A stretch of 64,000 nucleotides of DNA, from positions 248,001-312,000 of the forward strand of contig NZ_JALIDZ010000002.1 of assembly GCF_025397915.1 (NCBI RefSeq), in the 5' to 3' direction. Below, piece after piece: positions 41,681 through 50,866 of this stretch; the first letter of the stretch is position 1; every line of letters starts with the position of its first letter. Under the pieces are notes generated by a model, which saw only the letters and a program-made list of their open reading frames with translations, did no database searches and was not told the DNA's origin. The position numbers were made by a program, and so were the translations under genes. The stretch comes from Microbaculum marinisediminis (GTDB lineage: Bacteria > Pseudomonadota > Alphaproteobacteria > Rhizobiales > Tepidamorphaceae).

Positions 41681-42837
41681 GCGGCCTGCCCGGCGCGGGT
41701 CGTCGCGGCGAGTACGGCTTCGGCAAGCCCGTGCACGTCGTCCTCGGTAAATTCCCGCGCCGTGGCCCTGAGCATGGCGGCGTTCTCCGGCGCGGCCATG
41801 CGCGCGGCCAGCGTCGCGGCGTCGATGTCGCGAGGCAGGCTGCGATCGAGACCGACCTCGTCCAGAAGCGCGGAGAACCGGGCGGGCAGCGCATCGGCGC
41901 TCGCCAGGCCGAACGCCTCGGCCACACGGGAAAATCCGCCCGGATTGCCTTCGATCACGAAGGGCAGCGTCGCGGCCATGGCAATGGCGACCGCGCGGCC
42001 GTGATGGATCGGCATCAGGCTGCCGAGCGCATGGGCGACAGTGTGCGCGAGCGCGGTGCCGGCATTGTCGATCGCGGCGCCGGCTGAGGACGCCGCAAGC
42101 ATCATCCGCATCCGCGCATCAAGGTCTTCGGGCTCGGCGACGGCCCTCGGCAGATAGGCGACCGCGATCCGGATCGCCGACAAGGCATAGAGATCGTTGC
42201 CCGGATTGGCCTTGCGGTTGGTCGCCGCCTCCATCGCATGGACCAGCGCATCGAGACCCGTCGCCGCCGTCAGCGATGCCGGCAGGCCGACTGTCAGCTC
42301 GGGATCGAGCACGATGAAATCCGGCTTCAGGGGATCGCCCCAGTACCAGTATTTCGTGTGGTCGGGCGCAGACAGGACCGAGATGGCCGTCGCCTCGGAC
42401 CCGGTCCCGGCCGTGGTCGGCGCGCAGATCAGCCGCACGCGGCGGGCGGGAAGCGGATGGTCCGCCAGGCGGTAGTCCTCGACGGCCCGATCGGCCACCG
42501 AGGCCACGGCGATCATCTTGGCGGCGTCCAGCGCCGAGCCGCCGCCAAGCCCGACGACGGCGCGCGCCTTGACCTGCCACGCCTTCGCGGCGCCGGCGGC
42601 GACCTGCGTCTCCTGGGGATCGCTGGTGATATCCTCGAACAGGACGACGCGATGGCCACCCCGGGCGAGCGCGGCCATGGCCCTCTCGGTAATCCCGAGC
42701 GGCGCCAGGCCCGGATCGGCGACGAGCATGACGGTCGCGTCGCCGCTGAACATCTCGGCGACTTCGGCACCGATCTCGGAAATCCGGCCCGGTCCGACGA
42801 CGAAGGCGGGCGTGCGGTTGAGGGCGAAACCACGCAT
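41677..42837 (-). CDS. iron-containing alcohol dehydrogenase
   Basis: 386-residue group III (Fe) ADH: NAD-binding loop GLGGGSALDAAKMIAV, CAPTTAGTGSEATAISVLS, and the metal-site motifs DALVHAMEAATNRKANPG and HTVAHALGSLMPIHHGRAVAIAM. It oxidises or reduces small alcohols/aldehydes or acts like maleylacetate reductase. It precedes and overlaps the enolase-family gene. Confidence 0.87.
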   Translation of the reverse strand: MRGFALNRTPAFVVGPGRISEIGAEVAEMFSGDATVMLVADPGLAPLGITERAMAALARGGHRVVLFEDITSDPQETQVAAGAAKAWQVKARAVVGLGGGSALDAAKMIAVASVADRAVEDYRLADHPLPARRVRLICAPTTAGTGSEATAISVLSAPDHTKYWYWGDPLKPDFIVLDPELTVGLPASLTAATGLDALVHAMEAATNRKANPGNDLYALSAIRIAVAYLPRAVAEPEDLDARMRMMLAASSAGAAIDNAGTALAHTVAHALGSLMPIHHGRAVAIAMAATLPFVIEGNPGGFSRVAEAFGLASADALPARFSALLDEVGLDRSLPRDIDAATLAARMAAPENAAMLRATAREFTEDDVHGLAEAVLAATTRAGQAA

Positions 42838-42992
42838 GACGACGCGTTCCCTTCACAGACCGCTCGCGAGCGGCCCGTATTCAAGAGCCTACTGCGCCAA
42901 ATCTACGATGGGAAACGCACAGCGCGCGACGGTTTCGCGACCGAAATTGCGCGAAAATGCGACGGCCGCCGGATTGCTCGACGGCGCGCCGA

Positions 42993-45089
42993 TCACGCCG
43001 GCGCCGGTTCGTCCTTTTCCGCGTCGGCGACCTTGATCACCGGCTCCATGTCGTTGAGCGTCACCTCGTCGAGGTGGCAGAAGATGTAGTGACCGCTGGC
43101 CATCCGCCTGTTCGGCGGCTTGCGCTTGTCGCACAGGCCCTCGATGACATAGGGGCAGCGCGTACAGAACGGGCAGCCCTTCGGCGGATTGGACGGCGAG
43201 GGAAGCTCGCCGGTCAGCAACACCTTGCGTTTCTCGATATGCGTGTCGGCGATCGGCACGGCCGAGAGCAACGCTTCGGTATAGGGGTGATAGGGCGGTG
43301 CGAAGATCTGCTCGGTGGTGCCCTGCTCCATGATCTGGCCGAGATACATCACGACGATGCGGTCGGCGAGATAACGCACCACCGACAGGTCGTGGCTAAT
43401 GAACAGGAGCGTCGTGCGATGCTCCCGCTGGATGTCCATAAGAAGCTCGGTGACGGCGGCCTGGACCGAGACGTCGAGGGCGGAGACCGGCTCGTCGGCG
43501 ATCACCACCTCCGGATTGCCGGCGAAGGCGCGGGCGATGCCGACGCGTTGCTTCTGTCCACCGGACAGCTGACGCGGCCGCCGCTTGGCGAAATCGCGCG
43601 GCAGCTTGACGATATCGAGAAGCTCGAAGACCCGTTCCTGGATCTTTTCCTTGTCCGTCTCGACGCCGAATTTCTTGATGACGCGGGCGATCTGGCCGCC
43701 GACCGTGTGGCTGGGATTGAGCGTGTCGAACGGGTTCTGAAAGACCATCTGCAGCTTGGCGATCGTCTGTGCCTTGCGCTTGTCGACGGGCAGGTTGGCC
43801 AGGTCCAGATTGCCGAGGAGCACGCCACCGTCGGTCGCTTCCTCGAGCCCCATCAGCACCTTGGCGAAGGTGGACTTGCCGCAGCCGGATTCGCCGACGA
43901 TCGCCACGGTTTCCGCCTCGCGGGCCTCGAAATTGAGCTCCTCGTTGGCCTTGACGGTCTTGGTTTCGCCGGCGCCGAGGACGAACAGGGCGGACTCCTC
44001 GATCTCGTAGTGCTTGGTTAGATCCTCGACCTTCAGCACCACATCGCCCGGCTCCACCGGCGGGCGTTCGTCGGCCTTCGGCTTGGTCGCGTCCCAGTCG
44101 ATCTCCTGCCAGCGCACGCAACGCACGAAATGCTCCGCCCCGGTGTCGACCTTCTCCATCGGGATCAGGCCGAGATCGCAGCGTCCGCCCTCGAAGAACT
44201 GGCAGCGCGGCCCGAAGTAGCAGCCGGTCGGCCGCTGATGCGGCAACGGCAGCTGGCCGGGGATGGCGACGAGCGGATGGGCGTTCTTGTCGGCGCCGGG
44301 CAGCGGGATCGAAGCGAACAGGCCGCGCGTATAGGGATGGCGCATGTTGTTGAAGACGGTATCGATGTCGCCGACCTCGACCGCCTCGCCCGAATACATG
44401 ACGGTGATGCGATCGCACGTCTCGAGGATCAGCCCGAGATTGTGCGAGATGTAGATCATCGAGGTGCCGAACTTCGCCGAGATTTCCTTGATCAGCTCGA
44501 CGATCCCGGCCTCGACGGTCACGTCCAGTGCGGTGGTCGGCTCGTCGAGCAGCAGAAGCTCGGGATTCGACAGCAACGCCATGGCGATGACCACGCGCTG
44601 CTGCTGGCCGCCGGAAATCTGATGCGGATAGGAATCCATGATCCGCACGGGATCCGGCAGGTTGACGTTGGCCAGCATCTCCTCGGCGCGGGCGAGGGCT
44701 TCCTGGCTCGAAACGCCGTCGTGATAGATCGGCACCTCGGCCAGCTGCGCGCCGATCTTCATCGCCGGGTTCAGCGAGGCCATCGGCTCCTGGTAGACCA
44801 TGGCGATCCGGGAGCCGCGCAGGTTGCGAAGCTCCTCCTCGCTCATGGCGCGCATGTCGCGTCCGTTGAACAGCAATTCGCCACCGACGATCCGGCCGTT
44901 CTGGCCGAGATACTGCATGATCGCGAGGGCGACCGTCGACTTGCCGCACCCCGACTCGCCGACGATGCCGTGCGCCTCGCCCGGCATCAGCGTGAGGTTG
45001 AAGTCGACGACGGCGGGAATCTCGCCGGCGCGGGTGAAGTAGGAAATCGACAGGTTGCGACATTCGAGAACCGGCGTCTGATCGGTCAT
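42993..45089 (-). CDS. dual-ATPase of peptide/opine-type ABC transporter
   Basis: 698-residue protein with two complete ABC domains, like a fused DppD-DppF. Each has Walker A (GIVGESGCGKSTVALAIM and VAIVGESGCGKSTFAKVL), signature (SGGQQQRVVIAMAL; LSGGQKQRVGIARAF) and Walker B (LLLLDEPTTALDV; VVIADEPVSALDV). Cys-rich oligopeptide-type tails follow each domain. It energises the two permeases and the binding protein just upstream on the strand (11-bp gap). Confidence 0.92.
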   Translation of the reverse strand: MTDQTPVLECRNLSISYFTRAGEIPAVVDFNLTLMPGEAHGIVGESGCGKSTVALAIMQYLGQNGRIVGGELLFNGRDMRAMSEEELRNLRGSRIAMVYQEPMASLNPAMKIGAQLAEVPIYHDGVSSQEALARAEEMLANVNLPDPVRIMDSYPHQISGGQQQRVVIAMALLSNPELLLLDEPTTALDVTVEAGIVELIKEISAKFGTSMIYISHNLGLILETCDRITVMYSGEAVEVGDIDTVFNNMRHPYTRGLFASIPLPGADKNAHPLVAIPGQLPLPHQRPTGCYFGPRCQFFEGGRCDLGLIPMEKVDTGAEHFVRCVRWQEIDWDATKPKADERPPVEPGDVVLKVEDLTKHYEIEESALFVLGAGETKTVKANEELNFEAREAETVAIVGESGCGKSTFAKVLMGLEEATDGGVLLGNLDLANLPVDKRKAQTIAKLQMVFQNPFDTLNPSHTVGGQIARVIKKFGVETDKEKIQERVFELLDIVKLPRDFAKRRPRQLSGGQKQRVGIARAFAGNPEVVIADEPVSALDVSVQAAVTELLMDIQREHRTTLLFISHDLSVVRYLADRIVVMYLGQIMEQGTTEQIFAPPYHPYTEALLSAVPIADTHIEKRKVLLTGELPSPSNPPKGCPFCTRCPYVIEGLCDKRKPPNRRMASGHYIFCHLDEVTLNDMEPVIKVADAEKDEPAPA

Positions 45090-45099
45090 GGTTGCCCCC

Positions 45100-46125
45100 T
45101 CAGTCCCGCAGGCTCATTTCGCGCAGACCGTCGGCCATCAGATTGAAGCCGAGGATCAGCGTCGACACCGAAAGCGCCGGGATGATCAGCATGTACGAGA
45201 ACTTGAAGATCATCGCCGTATTGGCGGCTTCCTTGATCATCAGGCCCCAATCGGGATCCGGTGGCTGAAGGCCCAGCCCCAGGAAGGTCAGCGTGGTGAT
45301 GGCGACCGTGGTGTAGCCGAGACGCAGGCAGGCATCGACGATGATCGGCCCGCGCACGTTGGGCAGGAGCTCGACCACCATGATCCAGATCGGATGCTCG
45401 CCGCGTGTCTGGGCCGCATAGACGTAGTCCCGCGACTTGATGTCGAGGGCCAGGCCGCGAACGATGCGCATGATCGCCGGCGCCGACGCGAAGGTGACTG
45501 CGATGACGATGTTGAAGCCCGATTGCCCGAGATAGTTCAGGATCAGGATGAACAGCACCATCACCGGGAACGACAGCAGGATGTTGGCGATGAACGAGAT
45601 GATTTCGTCCCACCAGCCGGCGAGATAGCCAGCGAGCAGGCCGAACGCGGTGCCGACGACATAGGCGACGAGCGTCGCCGTGACGCCCCAGACGATCACC
45701 CGCTGGCAGCCCCAGATGGCGCGCGAGAGCATGTCGCGCCCCTTGTAGTCCGTTCCCAGCCAGAAGAAGATATCCTTCTTCTCCGAGAACGGCAGCGTGA
45801 ACGGGGCAATCGGCTGATTGGGATCGATCAGCGGCAGATATGGCGCGGTGACCGCCATCAACAGCCAGAAGAACACCAGGCTGGCGCCGATCACGGCGAT
45901 CTTCGATTCCCACCACGCCCGCACCGCAAGCACATAGAGCAGGATCGTCGCCGGTACGGCCGGGAGCAGGACGATGTCCTTCGATGGTCCGATCATGGAG
46001 CCGAACATCACGTAGGTGATCAGCGGCAGCCACATCAGAAGAATCAGGACGATCAAGGGCCTGGGTTGCGTCAGCCGGGCCAGGATCGACGGGGCCGCCA
46101 CGGGGCTTTCTGCGGTCGCGCTCAT
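45100..46125 (-). CDS. peptide/opine-type ABC transporter permease (DppC-like)
   Basis: 341-residue permease of the DppC/OppC type with an N-terminal membrane anchor, a periplasmic stretch containing HFL-like LGTDYKGRDMLSRAIWGCQ, and the EAA loop region ALDIKSRDYVYAAQTRGEH, followed by LTFLGLGLQPPDPDWGLMI. It pairs with the permease gene ending 14 bp upstream. Confidence 0.92.
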   Translation of the reverse strand: MSATAESPVAAPSILARLTQPRPLIVLILLMWLPLITYVMFGSMIGPSKDIVLLPAVPATILLYVLAVRAWWESKIAVIGASLVFFWLLMAVTAPYLPLIDPNQPIAPFTLPFSEKKDIFFWLGTDYKGRDMLSRAIWGCQRVIVWGVTATLVAYVVGTAFGLLAGYLAGWWDEIISFIANILLSFPVMVLFILILNYLGQSGFNIVIAVTFASAPAIMRIVRGLALDIKSRDYVYAAQTRGEHPIWIMVVELLPNVRGPIIVDACLRLGYTTVAITTLTFLGLGLQPPDPDWGLMIKEAANTAMIFKFSYMLIIPALSVSTLILGFNLMADGLREMSLRD

Positions 46126-46138
46126 CTATCGCCTCCCC

Positions 46139-47089
46139 TCAACTGAACCTGATACGCGGGTTGAGCAGCGTGTAGCCCACGTCCGAAATGATCTGTGAGA
46201 ACACGGCGACGAAGACGGCGGCGAGCGTGCCGGCCTGGATGACGTAGATATCGCCGAATAAGGCGGCATCGAGCAGCATCTTGCCGAAGCCGTTGTACTG
46301 GAAGAACACCTCGACCACGACGACGCCCGACAACAGCCAGTTGAGCTGCAGGACGATCACGGTGAACGGCGCGATCAGCGCGTTGCGCAGGGCATGGCGC
46401 ATGATCACGCGGCTATAGGGGATGCCCTTCAGGATCGCCGTGCGGATGTACTGGGACGTCATCACCTCGGCCATGGAGGCCCGCGTCATGCGGGCGACGT
46501 AGCCGAAATCGTAAAGCACCAGGGTCATCACCGGCAGAACCAGCTGGGTCCAGTCGAAGCCTTGGGTCATCGCTGACTTGGTCGGCAGCCACCCGAGCCC
46601 CAGGGCGAATATGACGGTGAGGAAAATCGCCGTTGCGATCTCCGGTATCGACGTGGTGAAGACCGATATGAAGGATACCGCCCGGTCCTGGAACGACCCC
46701 TCCTTCATCCCCGCGACGACGCCGGTTATCAGCGCGATGGGGATCATCAGCGCGAAGACCCAGAAACCGAGTATCCCCGTGGCGATCAGGCGCTCGGCAA
46801 GGAGTGGACCGACCTCGGTGTTCTTCTCGAACGAAAACCCGAAGTCGCCTCGGAAGACGTCGACCACCCAGTCGGCATAGCGCTCGTAGAAGGGGACGTT
46901 GAGGCCCTTCGCGGTGAGCCAGTCCTGGTATTCCTGTTCGGTCAGCGCTTGCACGCCAAAGCCGCCTAATTCATTGACGGCAATCTGTTTTTTGAACTTA
47001 TCACTATCAAATACAAGAAACAGAACGAATGAAACGACCGCCATGATCAGGACCATTTGCCCCAAACGGCGGAAAATTAAATTGAGCAT
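46139..47089 (-). CDS. peptide/opine-type ABC transporter permease (DppB-like)
   Basis: 316-residue permease with the DppB N-terminus LIFRRLGQMVLIMAVVSFVLF, six membrane segments and the EAA loop TRASMAEVMTSQYIRTAILKG. The start at 47089 (MLNLIFRRLG) is preferred over an upstream reading to 47209 that crosses the intercistronic hairpin. Confidence 0.9.
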   Translation of the reverse strand: MLNLIFRRLGQMVLIMAVVSFVLFLVFDSDKFKKQIAVNELGGFGVQALTEQEYQDWLTAKGLNVPFYERYADWVVDVFRGDFGFSFEKNTEVGPLLAERLIATGILGFWVFALMIPIALITGVVAGMKEGSFQDRAVSFISVFTTSIPEIATAIFLTVIFALGLGWLPTKSAMTQGFDWTQLVLPVMTLVLYDFGYVARMTRASMAEVMTSQYIRTAILKGIPYSRVIMRHALRNALIAPFTVIVLQLNWLLSGVVVVEVFFQYNGFGKMLLDAALFGDIYVIQAGTLAAVFVAVFSQIISDVGYTLLNPRIRFS

Positions 47090-47181
47090 AGTCTGCCGTC
47101 CCCTCACATTCCCCCGCGACGCCGTCCTTTGGGAGAGTTTCCCTTGATTAGCGACGGTTCTTTCGCGGCGGGAATACCGCA

Positions 47182-47197
47182 CCCGCCTGTCGGCGGG
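47182..47197 (-). other. intercistronic hairpin after the binding-protein gene
   Basis: CCCGCC / GGCGGG stem of 6 bp with loop TGTC, 21-36 bp after the binding-protein stop and before the dppB-like gene. Such hairpins often stabilise binding-protein mRNA or attenuate readthrough into permease genes. Confidence 0.45.
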
Positions 47198-47217
47198 CGC
47201 GGCGGCCACAGTTCAGA

Positions 47218-48909
47218 TCAGCTTTCCAGCCAGACCTTGTTGAACTGATGATACTGCGTCGGGTGCGGCGGATAGCCGTGCACCTTCTTGGCGGCGATCG
47301 TGAAGACCGGGCGCCAGATGGGCTGCACCATGACGGCGGCATCCTGAAGGATCTGCTCCACCTTCTTCATCTTCTCGCGGCGCTCTTCGGTGTCGAGGAC
47401 CGCCTCGGCGTCATTCAACGCGTTGTCGAACTCCTCGCTGGCGAAGGCCGTCTCGTTCCACGGCACGCCGCTGCGATAGCCGAGCGACAGCACCATGGTT
47501 CCCAGCGGACGGTGCGTCCAGGCGGTGGCGCCGAACGGCGTCTTGTCCCAGATCTCCCAGTATTTGGACGGCGGCATGACGTTGATGTTCAGCGTGATGC
47601 CGGCGTCCTTCAGCTGGTCGCGCATGATCTCGGTCACCGTCTGGTGCCAGGGACCATCGGTGTTGCCGACGTCGATGGTCAGCTCGATGCCGTCCGGATA
47701 GCCGGCTTCCGTGAGCAGCTGCTTGGCTTTCTCCACGTCGCGCTTCAGACCGGGAAGCTCGTAGTACTCGGGATGAATCGGCGACACGTGGTGGTTCTCG
47801 CCAATATCGCCGCGTCCCTGGAACACCAGGTCGCGATAGACCGAATTGTCGGTCGCCGCGATGACGGCCTGGCGCAGCTTCTCGTTGTCGAAGGGCTTTT
47901 CGGTGACGCGCATGCGGCAGCACAGCGTCTGCGCGGTGCGCGCCTCGATGATCTCGCCGTCCAGCGCCTCGGCAAGCTCGAACTGCTCGATGCCGAATTC
48001 GTAGATGGCGTCGACATCACCGGACGCGAAGGCCGTCAGCTGGTTGTCCTCGTCGAAATTGTAGTAGTGGATTTCGTCGAGATAGACCTTGCCGCCCCAG
48101 TACTGGAACGGCTTGCCGTCCGCCGTTTCCGTGACCCGCTTCAGTTCGCAGCGTTCGCCGACCTTGAGGTTGGTCATGGTGTAGGCACCGGTTCCGATCG
48201 GATTGTCCGAAAGCGGCGGCTTGAAGCTGCGGTGCACGATGGCGGTCGGATAGTTGTAGAGGTCTTCCGGGACGGACAGCACGGGCTTCGACAGGTTGAG
48301 GCGGACCGTATAGTCGTCGACCTTCTCCAGGGCGCCGGGAAGCATCTGCTTCTTGCCGTCCTTTTCCTCGACCATCGAGGCGAAGGTGGACAGGCCGATA
48401 TTGGAGGAGCCCACGTCCGGGTCCATCCAGCGGGTCATGTTGAAGATGACGTCGTCGGCGGTGAACTCGTCGCCGTTGTGCCACATGACGCCCTTGCGCA
48501 GCTTGAACGTCCACGTCTTCAGATCGTCCGAGGCTTCCCAGCTCTCGGCGAGCATCGGCTGGGTCACGTTGTCCGGCGTCGTGAAGGTCAGGTGTTCCAG
48601 CATATGCCGGGTCTGGTTCGACATCTCGACCCACGAATAGGTCGCCGGGTCTTCCATCTTCTGGACCTGCATGGCAACACGGAGGATGCCACCTTCTTTC
48701 GCGTTGGAATCGTCCTGCGGGAACGGCAGATCACCCTGCTGGGCGAAGGACGGCGTGACGCCGCCCATGGCGTAGGCGGCGGTGGCAGATACCCCCAGCA
48801 GCGCCGCGACGCGTACGAATTCGCGGCGGTCCATTCGACCGCGATCCATAAGATCCTTGGCCTCCCGCACCTTCGGGTGCAGGCGGCGTGGCTTGTCGCT
48901 CTTCGTCAT
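47218..48909 (-). CDS. peptide/opine-type ABC transporter substrate-binding protein
   Basis: 563-residue SBP_bac_5 family protein. Start ATG 48909 with GGGAG upstream. A Tat-type leader (MDRREFVRVAALLGVSATAAYA) lies about 25 residues in, so export is likely by Tat. The body has family segments such as LEHLTFTTPDNVTQPMLAESW, WTFKLRKGVMWHNGDEFTADDV, and GTGAYTMTNLKVGE. The ligand is probably a small amine, betaine or peptide, judged from the MttB and dehydrogenase genes next door (inference). Confidence 0.9.
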   Translation of the reverse strand: MTKSDKPRRLHPKVREAKDLMDRGRMDRREFVRVAALLGVSATAAYAMGGVTPSFAQQGDLPFPQDDSNAKEGGILRVAMQVQKMEDPATYSWVEMSNQTRHMLEHLTFTTPDNVTQPMLAESWEASDDLKTWTFKLRKGVMWHNGDEFTADDVIFNMTRWMDPDVGSSNIGLSTFASMVEEKDGKKQMLPGALEKVDDYTVRLNLSKPVLSVPEDLYNYPTAIVHRSFKPPLSDNPIGTGAYTMTNLKVGERCELKRVTETADGKPFQYWGGKVYLDEIHYYNFDEDNQLTAFASGDVDAIYEFGIEQFELAEALDGEIIEARTAQTLCCRMRVTEKPFDNEKLRQAVIAATDNSVYRDLVFQGRGDIGENHHVSPIHPEYYELPGLKRDVEKAKQLLTEAGYPDGIELTIDVGNTDGPWHQTVTEIMRDQLKDAGITLNINVMPPSKYWEIWDKTPFGATAWTHRPLGTMVLSLGYRSGVPWNETAFASEEFDNALNDAEAVLDTEERREKMKKVEQILQDAAVMVQPIWRPVFTIAAKKVHGYPPHPTQYHQFNKVWLES

Positions 48910-49227
48910 ATAAATAACTCCCATTATTGCCGACCCTCGCGTCCGGCGACCCCCGCTCTCCGCGTATTTTCTTAGAGGCTCCGCGGCGGGCGTTCGGTTC
49001 GTTGCCCCGGCCGAGCGTGTCCTGTTCTGAAACAAGGCTGGACAAGCCTAACATGTAGCCCCGCCCTCTCGGCAATAGCGCCCACGGAATTAATACTCCA
49101 ATTGCGACCTGTCCGGACGCTTCCGCGACGTTGCTCGGCAGCGATCCGCCGAACCGCTTGGCTAGGCGCCGAAATCGCTGCAGCGTAGCGCCTACGGACC
49201 AGCTGGCCGATGCGGAGCACGTTGACC
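48910..49227. promoter_or_regulatory. 318-bp divergent promoter region
   Basis: Non-coding DNA between the ABC operon (minus) and the MttB gene (plus). It contains an inverted repeat TAGGCGC (49163-49169) / GCGCCTA (49188-49194) just upstream of mttB, which could be an operator or a leader stem. No riboswitch was recognised by eye. Confidence 0.4.
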
Positions 49228-50793
49228 ATGGATACCGGAATTCTGACGGATGGACCGGAAAGGAGCCACCGTCGCACCGGGCGAAGCCGGCGCGCCGGAC
49301 AGTCGCGCGGCCTCGAGCAGAAGCCGTTCCGTCAGCCCCGCATGACCTATCGGCCCATCGAAATCATAAGCGCCGACGCGCTCGAGGATATTCACAATGC
49401 GTCACTAACCATCCTCGAGGAGATCGGCATCGACTTCATGCACGAGGAGGCCAAGGCGGTCCTGAAGCGTGCCGGCGCCGACGTCGAGCCGGGGTCGGAC
49501 CGCGTGCGTATCGACAGGGGCCTGATCATGCAGGCGCTGACGACCTGTCCGCCGGAATTCACGATGCACGCGCGCAATCCGGCGCACAATGTCCGCTTCG
49601 GCGGCGACTGGATCGCCTTCGCGCAAATGGCCAGCGCGCCGAACTGCTCCGACATGGATGGCGGCCGGCGGCCGGGCAACCAGCAGGATTTCCGCAGCCT
49701 CGTGAAACTCGCCCAGAGTTTCAACATCATCCATCTGACCGGCGGCTATCCGGTGGAGCCGGTCGACCTGCATGCCTCGATCCGGCACCTGGAATGCCTG
49801 CGCGATTTCGCGACCCTGACCGACAAGGTCTTCCATGTCTATTCGCTCGGCAAGGAACGCAACCGGGACGGCATCGAGATCGCGCGCATCGCGCGCGGCG
49901 TCACGGACGAGCAGCTGGAACGCCAACCCTCGGTGCTCTCGATCATCAATTCGTCGTCGCCGCTGCGGCTCGATACGCCGATGCTGCAGGGCATCATCGA
50001 GATGTCGAGCCGCAACCAGGTGATCGTGGTGACGCCCTTCACGCTCGCCGGCGCAATGGCCCCGGTAACACTTGCCGGCGCGCTGGCCCAGCAGAACGCC
50101 GAGGCGCTGGCCGGCATCGCCTTCACGCAGCTCGTGCGGCCGGGCGCGCCGGTCGTCTATGGCGGGTTCACCTCGAACGTCGACATGAAGTCGGGCGCGC
50201 CGGCCTTCGGCACGCCGGAATACATGAAGGCGGCCAATGTCGGCGGCCAACTGGCACGCCGGTACAACCTCCCTTACCGGACCTCCAACACCTGCGCGGC
50301 CAATACCCTCGACGCGCAGGCGGCCTACGAGTCGGTGTTCTCGCTGTGGGGCGCGATCATGGGCGGAGGCAATCTCATCAAACACGCCGCCGGCTGGATG
50401 GAAGGCGGCCTGACGGTGTCCTACGAGAAGATCATCCTCGACGTCGACCTGCTGCAGATGGTCGCCGAGTATCTCGAGCCGATCGTCGTCGACACGGATA
50501 CGCTGGCGCTCGACGCCATCCGCGACGTGGGGCCCGGCGGCCATTTCTTCGGTACGCCGCATACCCAGGCGCGCTATCGCGACGCCTTCTACGCGCCGCT
50601 CCTGTCGGATTGGCGCAACTACGAGACCTGGTCGGAGGCCGGCGGGCCGACGGCGTACGAGAAGGCCCACCGGTTGTGGCAGGAGGCCCTCGCCCAGTAC
50701 GAGCCGCCGCCGCTCGACCCGGCTATCGCGGAAGAGATCGACGCTTTCGTCGCGCGGCGCATCGCCGAAGGCGGGGCGCCAACGGACTTCTAG
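49228..50793 (+). CDS. MttB-family methyltransferase lacking pyrrolysine
   Basis: 521-residue member of the trimethylamine methyltransferase superfamily. The frame has no internal amber codon, so it belongs to the non-pyrrolysine branch (glycine-betaine:corrinoid MtgB type) that transfers a methyl group from a quaternary amine to a corrinoid protein. Core motifs: TPFTLAGAMAPVTLAGALAQ, FTQLVRPGAPVVYGGF, RTSNTCAANTLDAQAAYES, HAAGWMEGGLT. ATG 49228 follows GGAG at a good distance; one at 49210 is less well placed. The next gene is a sarcosine/dimethylglycine dehydrogenase. Confidence 0.88.
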   Translation: MDTGILTDGPERSHRRTGRSRRAGQSRGLEQKPFRQPRMTYRPIEIISADALEDIHNASLTILEEIGIDFMHEEAKAVLKRAGADVEPGSDRVRIDRGLIMQALTTCPPEFTMHARNPAHNVRFGGDWIAFAQMASAPNCSDMDGGRRPGNQQDFRSLVKLAQSFNIIHLTGGYPVEPVDLHASIRHLECLRDFATLTDKVFHVYSLGKERNRDGIEIARIARGVTDEQLERQPSVLSIINSSSPLRLDTPMLQGIIEMSSRNQVIVVTPFTLAGAMAPVTLAGALAQQNAEALAGIAFTQLVRPGAPVVYGGFTSNVDMKSGAPAFGTPEYMKAANVGGQLARRYNLPYRTSNTCAANTLDAQAAYESVFSLWGAIMGGGNLIKHAAGWMEGGLTVSYEKIILDVDLLQMVAEYLEPIVVDTDTLALDAIRDVGPGGHFFGTPHTQARYRDAFYAPLLSDWRNYETWSEAGGPTAYEKAHRLWQEALAQYEPPPLDPAIAEEIDAFVARRIAEGGAPTDF

Positions 50794-50866
50794 GCCGGTT
50801 TCGGAGCATCTCCATGACTGACGTTCCCATCAAACGCTTTGCCCTGTCGAGAAGGACCGAGTGCCG

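Noticed and set aside
48910-49227. Cobalamin or glycine riboswitch before mttB
   Set aside because: No conserved B12-box or glycine-aptamer core could be recognised; only a simple 7-bp inverted repeat is present.
49405-50670. 421-codon minus-strand open frame opposite mttB
   Set aside because: Composition typical of shadow frames; the plus strand encodes a full MttB protein.
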